Numbered from the stretch's first letter, positions 44,346 through 54,108 are shown. The stretch: DNA of 54,525 nucleotides from an uncultured Paracoccaceae bacterium (GCA_905182105.1 CAJJAR010000041.1:1-54525), one strand, 5' to 3'. A program made the numbers and translations. Notes: generated from the sequence alone by a model not told the origin.

Positions 44346-45572
44346 ATGAAACTTGATATCGATTTTGTCCGCAGCCAGTTCCCAGCATTTTCTGAGCCAT
44401 CGCTACAAGGTCAAGCGTTCTTTGAAAATGCAGGTGGGTCATATACTTGCAGTGCGGTCATTGATCGACTGACGCGGTTTTATACGCAGCGCAAAGTGCA
44501 ACCTTACGCGGCCTATGAGGCCAGCCGGTTGGGTGGTGAAGAAATGGATGAGGCGCGGGTGCGCATGGCTGCGATTCTGGGCGTTGATACTGATGAGCTT
44601 AGCTTTGGCCCATCCACGACCCAAAACACCTATGTCTTGGCACAAGCTTTTGGTCAGATGATGCAAACGGGTGAAGCTATCATTGTTACCAATCAAGACC
44701 ATGAGGCAAACAGTGGTCCATGGCGTCGTTTGGCAGATCGCGGGATTGAAGTGCGTGAATGGCATATAGATCCTGTTACGGGAATTTTGAACCCTGAGGA
44801 TTTGGAAGATTTACTGGACGAGAAAGTGCGTCTGGTTTGTTTTCCACATTGCTCAAACGTTGTGGGGCACATCAATTCAGTAACTGAGATTACGGCACTG
44901 GCCCATGCGTCTGGTGCGTTTGTGTGTGTAGATGGTGTGAGTTATGCACCGCACGGGTTTGCGGATGTAGGGGCGTTGGGGCCAGATATTTACCTGTTTT
45001 CAGCCTATAAAACCTACGGACCGCATCAAGGGTTGATGGTGATCCGCCGCGCGTTGGGCGAATTGCTACCCAACCAAGGGCACTATTTCAACGAGGACAC
45101 TTTGTACAAACGGTTCACACCAGCGGGACCAGATCATGCACAGATCGCGGCATGTGCGGGAATGGCTGACTATGTGGATGCGTTGTATGACCACCACTTT
45201 TCTAAACCTGCTAAACCAGTCGAACGTGGTGTCGCGGTGCACGACCTGATGCGCAGTCATGAGACCGAGTTGCTGGACCAAGTGTTGTCTGCCGTTCAGG
45301 GCCGTAATTCCGTTCGGGTCCTTGGCACGTTGGACGCACAAACGCGTGCACCAACTGTTGCCATGGCATTGAACCGTCCCGCAGAACCTGTTGCAGCTAA
45401 GCTTGCAAAGCATGGGATTATGACGGGCGGTGGTGATTTTTATGCTGTGCGCGCGCTTGAGGCATTGGGCATTGATCCAACAAAAGAAGGAGTCCTGCGC
45501 GTCAGCTTTACGCATTACACTTCGCAAGGCGAAATTGATCAGCTATTAGAGGGACTTGATCACGTTTTATAA
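44346..45572 (+). CDS. Class V aminotransferase (cysteine-desulfurase-like)
   Basis: PLP enzyme of 408 residues. The cofactor Lys is in FSAYKTYGPHQG. FFENAGGSYTCSAVID, the GPSTTQNTYVLAQAF and DHEANSGPWRRL segments and the FCVDGVSYAPHGF motif (PLP-pocket Asp) support fold type I, class V. It resembles NifS/SufS-like proteins of unknown substrate more than true SufS. AGGAG is 10 bases before ATG. A candidate sigma-E promoter begins right after its stop. Confidence 0.87.
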   Translation: MKLDIDFVRSQFPAFSEPSLQGQAFFENAGGSYTCSAVIDRLTRFYTQRKVQPYAAYEASRLGGEEMDEARVRMAAILGVDTDELSFGPSTTQNTYVLAQAFGQMMQTGEAIIVTNQDHEANSGPWRRLADRGIEVREWHIDPVTGILNPEDLEDLLDEKVRLVCFPHCSNVVGHINSVTEITALAHASGAFVCVDGVSYAPHGFADVGALGPDIYLFSAYKTYGPHQGLMVIRRALGELLPNQGHYFNEDTLYKRFTPAGPDHAQIAACAGMADYVDALYDHHFSKPAKPVERGVAVHDLMRSHETELLDQVLSAVQGRNSVRVLGTLDAQTRAPTVAMALNRPAEPVAAKLAKHGIMTGGGDFYAVRALEALGIDPTKEGVLRVSFTHYTSQGEIDQLLEGLDHVL

Positions 45573-45601
45573 TGATCCGTTTGGCTTGCTTGTGCGTAAA
45601 G
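45573..45601 (+). promoter_or_regulatory. Candidate ECF sigma-E (RpoE/ChrR) promoter for photolyase-cfa
   Basis: TGATCC at 45573-45578 matches the -35 of Rhodobacter sphaeroides RpoE promoters. CGTAAAGC, about 18 bases on, fits its -10 region roughly. In R. sphaeroides the photolyase gene with adjacent cfa is in the singlet-oxygen-induced RpoE regulon, and the same gene pair follows here. Confidence 0.5.
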
Positions 45602-45626
45602 CTTCTAAGGCGGGAGATAATATACA

Positions 45627-47039
45627 ATGAGCAGCCCAACACTTGTCTGGTTCAGACGTGATTTACGTCTTTCAGACCATGCGGCCCTGACAGCGGCCTG
45701 TGCGACTGGCGAGCCTGTGATCCCGGTTTTTATTCACGACGATAGTGTTGCTACCTTGGGCGCTGCGCCTAAGTGGCGTTTAGGTTTGGGTATTGAGAAA
45801 CTAGATGAAAACCTGCGTAAATTGGGCAGTCGATTGCTTTTGCGTCGTGGCCCTGCGGAAATGGTTTTGCGTAAGTTAATCCAAGAGACGGGGGCCAAAT
45901 CAGTCGTTTGGTCGCGTCTGTATGATCCTCAAGCCACCGAACGTGATAGTGCGATTAAGAGTGCGTTAAAAGCTGAAGGCATCGATGCGCGGTCATTCGG
46001 TGGACACTTAATGTTTGAACCGTGGACGACTGAAACCAAGACTGGTGGGTTTTATAAGGTTTATACACCGTTTTGGAATAATGTGAAAATGCGCCATGTG
46101 GATGCGCCTTTGGCAAAACCAAAAGTGATTGCTGCGCCCACGCATTGGCCTGACAGTGAAGACATCGTTGATTGGGACATGGGCAACGCAATGAAACGTG
46201 GCGCTTCGATCGTTCGCCCACACATTCGTTTGGGCGAAGATGCAGCCCAAGACCGTTTGGTGGTGTTTCTGGATCAATGGGTCGCGGATTATGTCACCAA
46301 TCGCGATCTACCTTGGACCAATGGTACATCAAACTTGTCGGAAAACCTAGCAATTGGCGAAATCAGCCCGCACCAATGTTGGCATGCAGGGCAACGCGCA
46401 TTGCATGAGGGAAAATCAGGAGCGGAGGTGTTCTTGAAAGAATTAGTATGGCGCGAATTCGCTTATCACCTGATGCACCACACTCCCCGAATTTTGGACA
46501 GTAACTGGAAAGAGGGTTGGGATGCTTTTCCTTGGAATACCGAGGATACAGACGAAGTGATGGCATGGAAACAGGGCCGTACGGGCATTCTGTTTGTGGA
46601 CGCAGCGATGCGCGAATTGTACGTGACGGGGCGGATGCACAATCGTGGCCGTATGATCGTTGCCAGTTATCTGACCAAACATTTGATGACAGATTGGCGT
46701 GTTGGACAAAAGTGGTTTGAGGAATGTTTGACCGACTGGGATCCTGCAAGCAATGCAATGGGATGGCAGTGGTCTGCGGGATCAGGTCCTGATGCAACGC
46801 CGTATTTCCGCGTTTTCAATCCAGTTACCCAGTTGGATAAATTCGACAAAAATCGCGATTACGTAAACCGTTGGATTGCTGAGGGACGTAGCGCGCCGCA
46901 TCCTGACGCAACGTCGTTTTATGCAGCGGTCCCAGAGTCTTGGAACCTCAATGCAGATACCCCATACCCACAACCAATCGTGACCCCAGAGCAGGGGCGT
47001 AAGCGTGCATTGAGCGCTTATGAGACACGCGGGTTTTAG
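45627..47039 (+). CDS. phrB: Deoxyribodipyrimidine photolyase
   Basis: Light-driven enzyme that splits cyclobutane pyrimidine dimers using FAD, 470 residues. N-terminal antenna domain: VWFRRDLRLSDHAALTAA. FAD-binding C-terminal half: GEISPHQCWHAGQ, FLKELVWREFAYHLMHHTP, TGILFVDAAMRELYVTGRMHNR and MGWQWSAGSGPDATPYFRV. GGGAG precedes the ATG. cfa follows after 76 bases. Full length and intact. Confidence 0.95.
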   Translation: MSSPTLVWFRRDLRLSDHAALTAACATGEPVIPVFIHDDSVATLGAAPKWRLGLGIEKLDENLRKLGSRLLLRRGPAEMVLRKLIQETGAKSVVWSRLYDPQATERDSAIKSALKAEGIDARSFGGHLMFEPWTTETKTGGFYKVYTPFWNNVKMRHVDAPLAKPKVIAAPTHWPDSEDIVDWDMGNAMKRGASIVRPHIRLGEDAAQDRLVVFLDQWVADYVTNRDLPWTNGTSNLSENLAIGEISPHQCWHAGQRALHEGKSGAEVFLKELVWREFAYHLMHHTPRILDSNWKEGWDAFPWNTEDTDEVMAWKQGRTGILFVDAAMRELYVTGRMHNRGRMIVASYLTKHLMTDWRVGQKWFEECLTDWDPASNAMGWQWSAGSGPDATPYFRVFNPVTQLDKFDKNRDYVNRWIAEGRSAPHPDATSFYAAVPESWNLNADTPYPQPIVTPEQGRKRALSAYETRGF

Positions 47040-47115
47040 AAGTTAATCCATAAGAACACTTGCAAACCTAGGGACTGAAATCCTAGCCTTGCTAAAATGC
47101 GAACGAGGAACACGC

Positions 47116-48324
47116 ATGATTTTGACGACAACAGACGGCCAAATAGGTTTACCACGGTATTTCACGCGTGTCTTTGCGATGGCGCAGGAAATGAACAACG
47201 GTCGGGTTGATTTCGTCATGCCAGATGGTCGGACGTTTCGCGCAGATGGCAAACAGCCGGGTCACGTGGCCGAATTGCGTGTGCACAACCCTGATTTATT
47301 TGCGCGCCTGATCCGTGAGGGCGACCTTGGCTTTTGTGATGCGTATTTGGACAATTGGTGGAGCACACCTGACCTTCAGGCATTCATGGACCTTGTTCAC
47401 GCTGACAACGAAGACATCTATGATGGCTTTCCGGGCCAAGGTTTGGTGAGGATGTTTGAAAAATTTCGCTTTTGGATGCAGCGCAATCACAAATCGCAGG
47501 CACGTAAGAATATCAGCTATCACTACGACTTGGGCAATGAATTTTATGGTCTGTGGTTGGATGATACCATGACCTATTCTTCGGCACTGTTTGAGACAGG
47601 CCAAGAAAACCATGAAGCGGCACAAACAGCCAAATACAAAAGCATGGTTGATCAAATGGGCGTCAAAGAAGGCGATCATGTTCTTGAGATTGGTTGTGGC
47701 TGGGGCGGCTTTGCCGAATACGCTGCCAAAGAGCGCGGATTAAAGGTGACGGGTCTGACAATCAGCCTAGAACAGTTTAACTACGCGCAGGAACGTATTG
47801 AAAAGGCTGGTATTTCTGATTTAGTTGAATTTAAGCTTCAAGATTATCGTGACGAAAAAAACACCTATGATGGGATTGCCAGCATCGAAATGTTTGAAGC
47901 GGTCGGCGAAAAATACTGGCCTATCTATTTCGAAACTGTGCGTGAGCGCCTTAAACCAGGTGCGAATGCGACATTGCAAATTATTACAGTGGATGACCGT
48001 CGTTGGGAAATCTATAAAAATAGCGTTGATTTTATTCAAAAATACATCTTCCCAGGGGGGATGTTGCCCAGCCCAACAGCGTTGCGTCAGCAAGTTGTAA
48101 AGGCAGGTTTACAAGTGGAACGTTCAATCGAGTTTGGCCCAAGCTATAACATTTCATTGCGTCGTTGGCATGAAGCGTTCAATGATAAATGGGACCAGAT
48201 TGCAGATATGGGATTTGACGATCGTTTCCGCCGTATGTGGAACTTTTACCTGACCTCTTGCGCGGCGACCTTTGATAGTGGCAACTGTGATGTCACGCAG
48301 ATTACGATTAAACGACCCAGTTAA
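47116..48324 (+). CDS. cfa: Cyclopropane-fatty-acyl-phospholipid synthase-like methyltransferase
   Basis: SAM-dependent methyltransferase of 402 residues acting on unsaturated chains of membrane lipids. Motif I is VLEIGCGWGGFAEYAAKERG, preceded by the ISYHYDLGNEFYGLWLD substrate region and followed by EMFEAVGEKYWPIYFETV and DFIQKYIFPGGMLPS. I chose ATG at 47116 with GAGGAA upstream, over an earlier in-frame start at 47089. It pairs with photolyase as in the R. sphaeroides singlet-oxygen response. Furan fatty acid or methylated products are possible. Confidence 0.92.
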   Translation: MILTTTDGQIGLPRYFTRVFAMAQEMNNGRVDFVMPDGRTFRADGKQPGHVAELRVHNPDLFARLIREGDLGFCDAYLDNWWSTPDLQAFMDLVHADNEDIYDGFPGQGLVRMFEKFRFWMQRNHKSQARKNISYHYDLGNEFYGLWLDDTMTYSSALFETGQENHEAAQTAKYKSMVDQMGVKEGDHVLEIGCGWGGFAEYAAKERGLKVTGLTISLEQFNYAQERIEKAGISDLVEFKLQDYRDEKNTYDGIASIEMFEAVGEKYWPIYFETVRERLKPGANATLQIITVDDRRWEIYKNSVDFIQKYIFPGGMLPSPTALRQQVVKAGLQVERSIEFGPSYNISLRRWHEAFNDKWDQIADMGFDDRFRRMWNFYLTSCAATFDSGNCDVTQITIKRPS

Positions 48325-48354
48325 AGAGTGGCCAATTAGAAGGCGATCAGAACT

Positions 48355-48796
48355 ATGCCGAGCGGCACAAAAGTAGCCTCTTCCTTTTGCCTGTGCGCCT
48401 TGGCTTATATTCTTTCTGAGTTGGTCAAGCCTACGTTTATCGAAGACTATAATTTCGGCTACTTCACTTATGTCAGTATGTTGGTCGGGGTCATCGTGGG
48501 TTGGACTTCCATGGGCGAAAGAGTTGGTTTCGGTTTGATACCTGCGATCAACAACGGCATCATGGGTACGTTTTCGATGGTTGCTTCTGTGATCTTCATC
48601 CAAAGTGCCAACGAAATGATCCGTTTATCTATGCGGGGGCGCTACGATACCCTTTCTGATGCGTTGTTAGGTATTGTCTCCTATTGGGATAGGTTTTGTT
48701 GTTCAGGTTTCTTCAACGGCTTTGTGGGGCACTGCATTGATTGGCGGAATACTGGCAGGATTGATTGTCGAAGCCATTTGGAACCGCGTGCACTGA
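48355..48796 (+). pseudogene. trgA: Frameshifted TrgA, tellurite-resistance membrane protein
   Basis: ATG at 48355 gives MPSGTKVASSFCLCALAYIL and a normal membrane-protein frame, with VGVIVGWTSMGERVGFGLIP, until YDTLSDALLGIVS near 48680. One extra base then throws the frame; the intended ending, IGIGFVVQVSSTALWG and LIVEAIWNRVH, is in the +1 frame and stops at 48794-48796. In the given frame a longer wrong tail overlaps trgB. The intact protein would be about 147 residues with four helices. In R. sphaeroides, trgA-trgB-cysK forms a high-level tellurite resistance locus. Confidence 0.82.
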
Positions 48797-48800
48797 TCAT

Positions 48801-49910
48801 ATGACCAATCTATTTGTTTATGGCACTTTACGTCATGTCCCATTGTTGGAAATCGTTTTAGGTCGCACAGCGGCTCATATCGATATGGTCGTGTGCGAAC
48901 TACCAGGTCACGCTGCTATGGCGGCGTTAGAGGGACCGTTTCCTTTGATTGCAGTGTCTCAAGGGCATTCTCAAGCTGGGCTTGTCTTAAATGATCTAAG
49001 CGATTTGGATCTTGAACGCCTGAATTTTTATGAAGGTGGATTTGATTACACGCTAGGCCGTGAAACCGCATCAAACGGGCGTGCGATCGACGTTTATTTT
49101 CCACCTAAATTGGGTGTTACGCCAAATGGCTTGTGGGATTTACATGCTTGGGAGTCCAAATGGGCTGCAATGACTGTGATCGCTGCGCGTGAAGTTATGT
49201 CGTTCTTTGGTGAACGAAGTACTGCTGATATTGTCCGTATGTTCCCGATGATCCGTTTACGCGCAGCAGCTAATCTGAATGCGCTAACCAGTAAACACGG
49301 CCACACAACCCTAAGGGGTGATGTGGATGTTATATCAAAGACCCGTGAATACACGGAGTTTTTTGCTTTGGACGCCTTTGAGGTGAAACACGAGCGGTTT
49401 GACGGCACCAAAACGTCCACTTTGCAGCGCGCTGTGTTCGTTGGAACAGATGCAGCAATCCTTCTTCCCTATGATCCAAAACGCGATCGCGTGTTGTTGG
49501 TGGAACAGATGCGTATGGGGCCACTTGGGCGCGGTGATCCGAACCTATGGCAGCTCGAGCCAATCGCGGGGCGTGTAGATGCGTGTGAAGCACCCCAAGC
49601 GTGCGCCATCCGCGAGGCTGAAGAAGAAGCTGGACTGACGATCAGTCATTTGGAGCAAGTTTGCGAAGCTTATCCATCGCCGGGGTGCTCAACCGAATTT
49701 TTCTATCAATACGTTGGTTTGGTAGATTTACCTGATGATATTGTTGGAATTTCTGGCCTTGAAACTGAGAACGAAGACATTCGAACCCGTCTGTTGTCAT
49801 TCGATGGGTTGATGGAACTGGTGCAAAGTCAGCAAGCAGCAAATGTGCCACTTGTGACACTGGCTTATTGGCTTGCGTTCCATCGCGATCGTTTGCGTGG
49901 TTTGACTTGA
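48801..49910 (+). CDS. trgB: TrgB: gamma-glutamylcyclotransferase-like plus NUDIX fusion
   Basis: A 369-residue fusion. Residues 1-130 match the GGCT/AIG2 fold (LFVYGTLRHVPLLE); a linker precedes a NUDIX domain with the box GRVDACEAPQACAIREAEEE (residues about 260-285) ending AGLT, close to ADP-ribose pyrophosphatases. In R. sphaeroides the TrgB protein was linked to tellurite resistance; the molecular role is uncertain, perhaps nucleotide-sugar or glutathione-related housekeeping. It starts 4 bases after the intended trgA stop and lies before cysK. Confidence 0.88.
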   Translation: MTNLFVYGTLRHVPLLEIVLGRTAAHIDMVVCELPGHAAMAALEGPFPLIAVSQGHSQAGLVLNDLSDLDLERLNFYEGGFDYTLGRETASNGRAIDVYFPPKLGVTPNGLWDLHAWESKWAAMTVIAAREVMSFFGERSTADIVRMFPMIRLRAAANLNALTSKHGHTTLRGDVDVISKTREYTEFFALDAFEVKHERFDGTKTSTLQRAVFVGTDAAILLPYDPKRDRVLLVEQMRMGPLGRGDPNLWQLEPIAGRVDACEAPQACAIREAEEEAGLTISHLEQVCEAYPSPGCSTEFFYQYVGLVDLPDDIVGISGLETENEDIRTRLLSFDGLMELVQSQQAANVPLVTLAYWLAFHRDRLRGLT

Positions 49911-49992
49911 GATTACCCACTCCCACGGGTACAAAAATTCCAACACGACAACGCAGCGCGTAACGCTGCCCAATCCAAAGCGAGACACCACA

Positions 49993-51030
49993 ATGCGCAT
50001 CGCAAATAACTTGGCTGAAAGCATCGGCAAAACACCCCTGATCCGTTTGAATAAAGCCAGTGAAGAAACCGGTTGCGAGATCTTGGGCAAAGCTGAATTT
50101 ATGAATCCGGGCCAGTCGGTCAAGGATCGTGCTGCGCTGTTTATTATCAAGAATGCGATTGCCAGTGGGGCGTTGAAACCGGGCGGTACGATCGTTGAGG
50201 GGACTGCGGGTAACACCGGTATTGGCCTTGCGCTTGTTGGTGCGTCGATGGGGTTCAAAACGGTTATCGTGATCCCAGAGACGCAATCTGAAGAGAAAAA
50301 AGATATGTTGCGCCTTGCTGGTGCGAACTTGGTTCAGGTTCCTGCGGCTCCTTACCGCAACCCAAATAACTTTGTCCGGTATTCTGAACGCTTGGCAAAT
50401 GAGCTTGCTAAGACAGAGCCAAATGGTGCTATCTGGGCCAATCAATTTGACAACATAGCGAACCGTCAAGCCCACGTTGAAACTACGGGCCCTGAGATCT
50501 GGGAGCAAACTGACGGTAAGGTGGATGGCTTTATTTGTGCAGTCGGTTCGGGTGGTACGTTGGCTGGTGTGAGTGAAGTCCTTCAGCCTAAAGGCGTGAC
50601 AATTGGTTTGGCAGACCCTGACGGTGCTGCGCTGTACAATTTCTACACCAAAGATGAGTTGACGATGACTGATGGTGGCTCGATCAACGAAGGAATTGGT
50701 CAGGTTCGCATCACAAAGAACCTTGAGGGCCTAAAGCCTGATTATAGCTATAATATTCACGACTCTGAGGCGCTGCCGATTGTCTTTGATATTCTCAAGC
50801 ATGAGGGGCTTTGCCTTGGTGGCTCGTCGGGTATGAACGTCGCTGGTGCGATGCGTTTGGCCAAAGACATGGGGCCGGGGCACACGATTGTTACAATCCT
50901 TTGTGATTTTGGCACACGTTATCAGTCCAAATTGTACAATCCTGCGTTTTTGCGTGAAAAAGGTTTGCCAATTCCTGATTGGTTGGATGAAGAGCCAGCA
51001 AGTCTTCCAGACGTTACTGAGGTTGTATAA
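49993..51030 (+). CDS. cysK: Cysteine synthase A
   Basis: O-acetylserine sulfhydrylase making cysteine from O-acetylserine and sulfide, 345 residues. The PLP Lys is K44 in NPGQSVKDRAALF; TAGNTGIGLALVGASMG and CAVGSGGTLAGVSEVLQP follow. The C-terminal extension (about residues 315-345) is typical of the roseobacter form. It completes the trgA-trgB-cysK order known for tellurite resistance, where cysteine/sulfide supply matters. The next gene starts 3 bases after the stop. Confidence 0.95.
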   Translation: MRIANNLAESIGKTPLIRLNKASEETGCEILGKAEFMNPGQSVKDRAALFIIKNAIASGALKPGGTIVEGTAGNTGIGLALVGASMGFKTVIVIPETQSEEKKDMLRLAGANLVQVPAAPYRNPNNFVRYSERLANELAKTEPNGAIWANQFDNIANRQAHVETTGPEIWEQTDGKVDGFICAVGSGGTLAGVSEVLQPKGVTIGLADPDGAALYNFYTKDELTMTDGGSINEGIGQVRITKNLEGLKPDYSYNIHDSEALPIVFDILKHEGLCLGGSSGMNVAGAMRLAKDMGPGHTIVTILCDFGTRYQSKLYNPAFLREKGLPIPDWLDEEPASLPDVTEVV

Positions 51031-51033
51031 CCC

Positions 51034-53331
51034 ATGTTGCACCGTTGGCTGCTAAGCCTTGCCTTGTGTCTTTTTGTTCCCTTTGCGGCGATTGCTCAAA
51101 CAAGTGAACTGATCGATTATGATCTTTGGAAAAGTGTAGCAACGCGGGCAGAGGCCGCTGTTGATGGTGAGGCTGGCACGAACGAAGTGTTTGAAACACT
51201 GCGGACGCGCATCGTTAATTTTCGGACAAAGTTTGCAGAAGCCCGACTGCTGAACGCGGAACGTATCACCACATTGCAAGCTCAGCTTGCTGCGTTGGGT
51301 CCTGTACCTGAAAGCGGTATAGAGCCAGCAACCATTGCTTCGCAGCGCAGCGAGATCACACAGCAGCTTACCACGCTTCAGGCACCAGTACAGGTGGCTG
51401 AGGCCGCCTATAGCCGCGCGGATGGCTTGATCGGTGAAATCGACACCATTATTCGCGTACGCCAGGCCGATAGATTACTTTCCCTTGGGCCGTCACCGGT
51501 TAACCCAGGAAATTGGGGCGTTGCGCTGACGGACTTGTCTAATGCGGTCACTGGCCTAACTGCAGAGCGCCGTTTGTTTAGCGATGCGACCGCGTTAAAA
51601 ACACTACGCGAGACCGCGCCCGTAATTTTGCTACTGCTTGGGCTGGCGGCTGTATTGTTGACCCGTGGTCGTCGGTGGGTTGTTGCCCTCGATAGGTACT
51701 TAAGAACCTTTGGGCGCAATGGTTCAGAAGTCTGGGGCTTTGTTCTTTCGTTGTTTGGCGTGATTGTCCCATTCTTAGGCGTTGTTGCTTTGTCGTTTGC
51801 GTTGGTCGCAACCGGAATGCTTGGATTGCGGGGCGAAGAGCTGGTTAGCAGTCTTCCAGTTTGGGCTGCATTGCTCTTTGGTGCGCGTTGGTTGGCCGAT
51901 TGGTTGTTCCCGAGCGAGGATGAAGATCCGCTTATTCCGATTAGTGTTGAAAGGCGCAGTACGGCGCGCGCTGACATTTACATGCTTTCGTTTGTTGTTG
52001 TTTTGCGCAGTATTCTTGATACGCTGCTCACCTTTGGTGCGATTTCGGATGTGACAGAGCCAGTTTTGAATTTCCCGCTGACTGTCCTTGCTGGGGTCTT
52101 TTTGTTCCGCATCGGGCAAGTGTTGCGCAGTGCCTCGCAGGTTGTTGTTGATGATGACGGGGAGCGTAAAGTCACCACGTTCTCGCGGATCATGCGCCTT
52201 ATTGGCCTCGCGGCAGTCATCCTTGCAGTGGTTGGCCCATTGATGGCCGCAATTGGGTTTGGTCAGGCGGGGGATGCGCTGGTTGAGCCTGCGATCCTAA
52301 GCTTGTCTGTGCTTGGTACCGTCATCGTTTTGCAGCGGTTCTTGGCTGATGTTTACGGCTGGATTACAGGGCAGGGTGTTGCTGCTCGTGAAGCACTTGT
52401 TCCTGTGTTGGTCGGTTTCATTATCTTGTTGTCAGCAACACCTGTGTTGGCATTGATCTGGGGCGCGCGGATTGCAGACTTAACCGAACTTTGGTCTGCC
52501 TTTTCCAAGGGATTTGCGGTTGGCGACAGTCGTGTGTCGCCCAGTGACTTTATCACCTTTGTTGTGATCTTTGTCGGTGGCTATATGATCACGCGTCTTC
52601 TGCAAGGGGCGCTGCGCAATAACGTACTGCCAAAGACCCAAATCGACAAAGGTGGGCAAAACGCCATTGTTTCAGGGATTGGCTACGTCGGTATCTTTGT
52701 CGCGGCATTGATGGCTATTACAGGGGCTGGGATTGACCTGTCGTCTCTTGCTATCGTTGCTGGTGCATTGTCGGTTGGTATCGGTTTTGGCCTTCAGAAC
52801 ATCGTTTCGAACTTTGTGTCTGGGATCATCTTACTGATCGAACGCCCCATCTCTGAAGGCGATTGGATCGAAGTGGGTGGCCAGCACGGTTACGTGCGCG
52901 CGATCTCTGTTCGCTCGACCCGTATCGAAACATTTGACCGCACTGATGTTATTGTCCCGAATGCTGATTTGGTCAGCGGTACCGTTACGAACTATACGCG
53001 TGGCAACACAATTGGGCGCCTGATCATGAACGTTGGCGTGGCTTACGGTACAGATACTAAGAAGGTTGAGGGCATCCTGCGCGAGATTGCAAAGGCCCAG
53101 CCGATGGTTTTAGCCAACCCAGCACCCTTTATCCTGTTTTCAGGATTTGGTGCGGATTCTCTCGACTTTGAAATTCGGATGATCCTGCGGGATGTGAACT
53201 GGAGTCTGACGGTTAAGAATGATGTGAACCATCAGATCTTGGCTAGGTTTGTTGAAGAGGGCATTGAAATGCCGTTCGCACAACGTGATATTTGGATTAA
53301 AAACCCTGAAGCCTTGGTAGGTGATACATGA
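51034..53331 (+). CDS. MscS-family mechanosensitive channel with DUF3772
   Basis: Large inner-membrane channel protein, 765 residues. An N-terminal signal peptide (LLSLALCLFVPFAAIAQ) precedes a periplasmic DUF3772-type helical domain (about residues 22-185, with SRADGLIGEIDTIIRVRQAD). Roughly ten membrane helices follow. The MscS core is near residues 555-660: VGIGFGLQNIVSNFVSGIIL (pore helix), ERPISEGDWIEVGGQHGYV and STRIETFDRTDVIVPNADL (beta domain). It follows cysK after 3 bases, and its end overlaps the next gene by 4. Likely opens on turgor increase. Confidence 0.92.
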   Translation: MLHRWLLSLALCLFVPFAAIAQTSELIDYDLWKSVATRAEAAVDGEAGTNEVFETLRTRIVNFRTKFAEARLLNAERITTLQAQLAALGPVPESGIEPATIASQRSEITQQLTTLQAPVQVAEAAYSRADGLIGEIDTIIRVRQADRLLSLGPSPVNPGNWGVALTDLSNAVTGLTAERRLFSDATALKTLRETAPVILLLLGLAAVLLTRGRRWVVALDRYLRTFGRNGSEVWGFVLSLFGVIVPFLGVVALSFALVATGMLGLRGEELVSSLPVWAALLFGARWLADWLFPSEDEDPLIPISVERRSTARADIYMLSFVVVLRSILDTLLTFGAISDVTEPVLNFPLTVLAGVFLFRIGQVLRSASQVVVDDDGERKVTTFSRIMRLIGLAAVILAVVGPLMAAIGFGQAGDALVEPAILSLSVLGTVIVLQRFLADVYGWITGQGVAAREALVPVLVGFIILLSATPVLALIWGARIADLTELWSAFSKGFAVGDSRVSPSDFITFVVIFVGGYMITRLLQGALRNNVLPKTQIDKGGQNAIVSGIGYVGIFVAALMAITGAGIDLSSLAIVAGALSVGIGFGLQNIVSNFVSGIILLIERPISEGDWIEVGGQHGYVRAISVRSTRIETFDRTDVIVPNADLVSGTVTNYTRGNTIGRLIMNVGVAYGTDTKKVEGILREIAKAQPMVLANPAPFILFSGFGADSLDFEIRMILRDVNWSLTVKNDVNHQILARFVEEGIEMPFAQRDIWIKNPEALVGDT

Positions 53332-54047
53332 CTGAGATGTTGTTTCGTGAAGATGCCTATCTACGTGATGCGCAGGCTAAAGTTGTCGCACATACACTTG
53401 AGGGCGGTATCGTTCTTGATAGAACGGTTTTTTATCCCAAAGGGGGCGGACAACCGGGCGATAGCGGTGAGCTGCGTTGGGACAATCAAACCATGCCAAT
53501 CGCAACCGCGATCAAAGGGGATGGTGGTGAGATCGTTTTAATTCCTGCTGAGCCACAAGCTTTACCACCTGTTGGGGCCATTCTGATCCAAGAGGTCGAT
53601 TGGGAACGCAGATATAAACATATGCGCGTGCACACAGCTCTGCACCTGTTGTCAGTAGCTGTGCCATTTGGCGTGACAGGTGGATCAATCGGTGCGGCCA
53701 AGGGCCGCCTGGATTTTGATATGCCAGATGCTCCTGAAAACCGTGAGATTATCGAGCAGGCCTTACAGACATTCGTTGAGATGGACGCTGTCGTGACTGA
53801 GGATTGGATCGACCAATCAACACTCGATGTGCACCCAGAATTGATTAAGACGCTGACCGTTAAACCACCACGTGGAGCGGGGCGTATCCGTCTAGTTCGT
53901 ATCGGTGCGGGTGACAATCAGATTGATGTTCAACTCTGTGGTGGTACGCACGTTGGGCGCACAGGCGAAATCGGTGCAGTTCGGCTGGGTAAAATTGAAA
54001 AAAAAGGCCAAAGAAACCGGCGGATTTACCTCCAACTTGATGATTGA
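53328..54047 (+). CDS. Alanyl-tRNA editing protein (AlaX-like)
   Basis: Free-standing editing enzyme that hydrolyses Ser- or Gly-mischarged tRNA-Ala, 239 residues. Zinc ligands are H102 and H106 in HMRVHTALHLLS and the later QLCGGTHVGRT (Cys and His). The N-terminal FYPKGGGQPGDSG is the usual AlaX/AlaRS-editing segment. Its start overlaps the end of the channel gene by 4 bases (ATGA), so it is in the same transcript. tRNA-Ser lies 61 bases after its stop. Confidence 0.92.
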   Translation: MTEMLFREDAYLRDAQAKVVAHTLEGGIVLDRTVFYPKGGGQPGDSGELRWDNQTMPIATAIKGDGGEIVLIPAEPQALPPVGAILIQEVDWERRYKHMRVHTALHLLSVAVPFGVTGGSIGAAKGRLDFDMPDAPENREIIEQALQTFVEMDAVVTEDWIDQSTLDVHPELIKTLTVKPPRGAGRIRLVRIGAGDNQIDVQLCGGTHVGRTGEIGAVRLGKIEKKGQRNRRIYLQLDD

Positions 54048-54108
54048 CGGTTTTGGGTGCATTTCGCGCTTGCAAACCTCTGCCATCGCTTGCTAAACCG
54101 CCGCCAAC

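Noticed and set aside
49642..50508. A long minus-strand frame of 288 residues
   Set aside because: It lies opposite trgB and cysK, which are clear families on the plus strand, and it has no recognisable domain.
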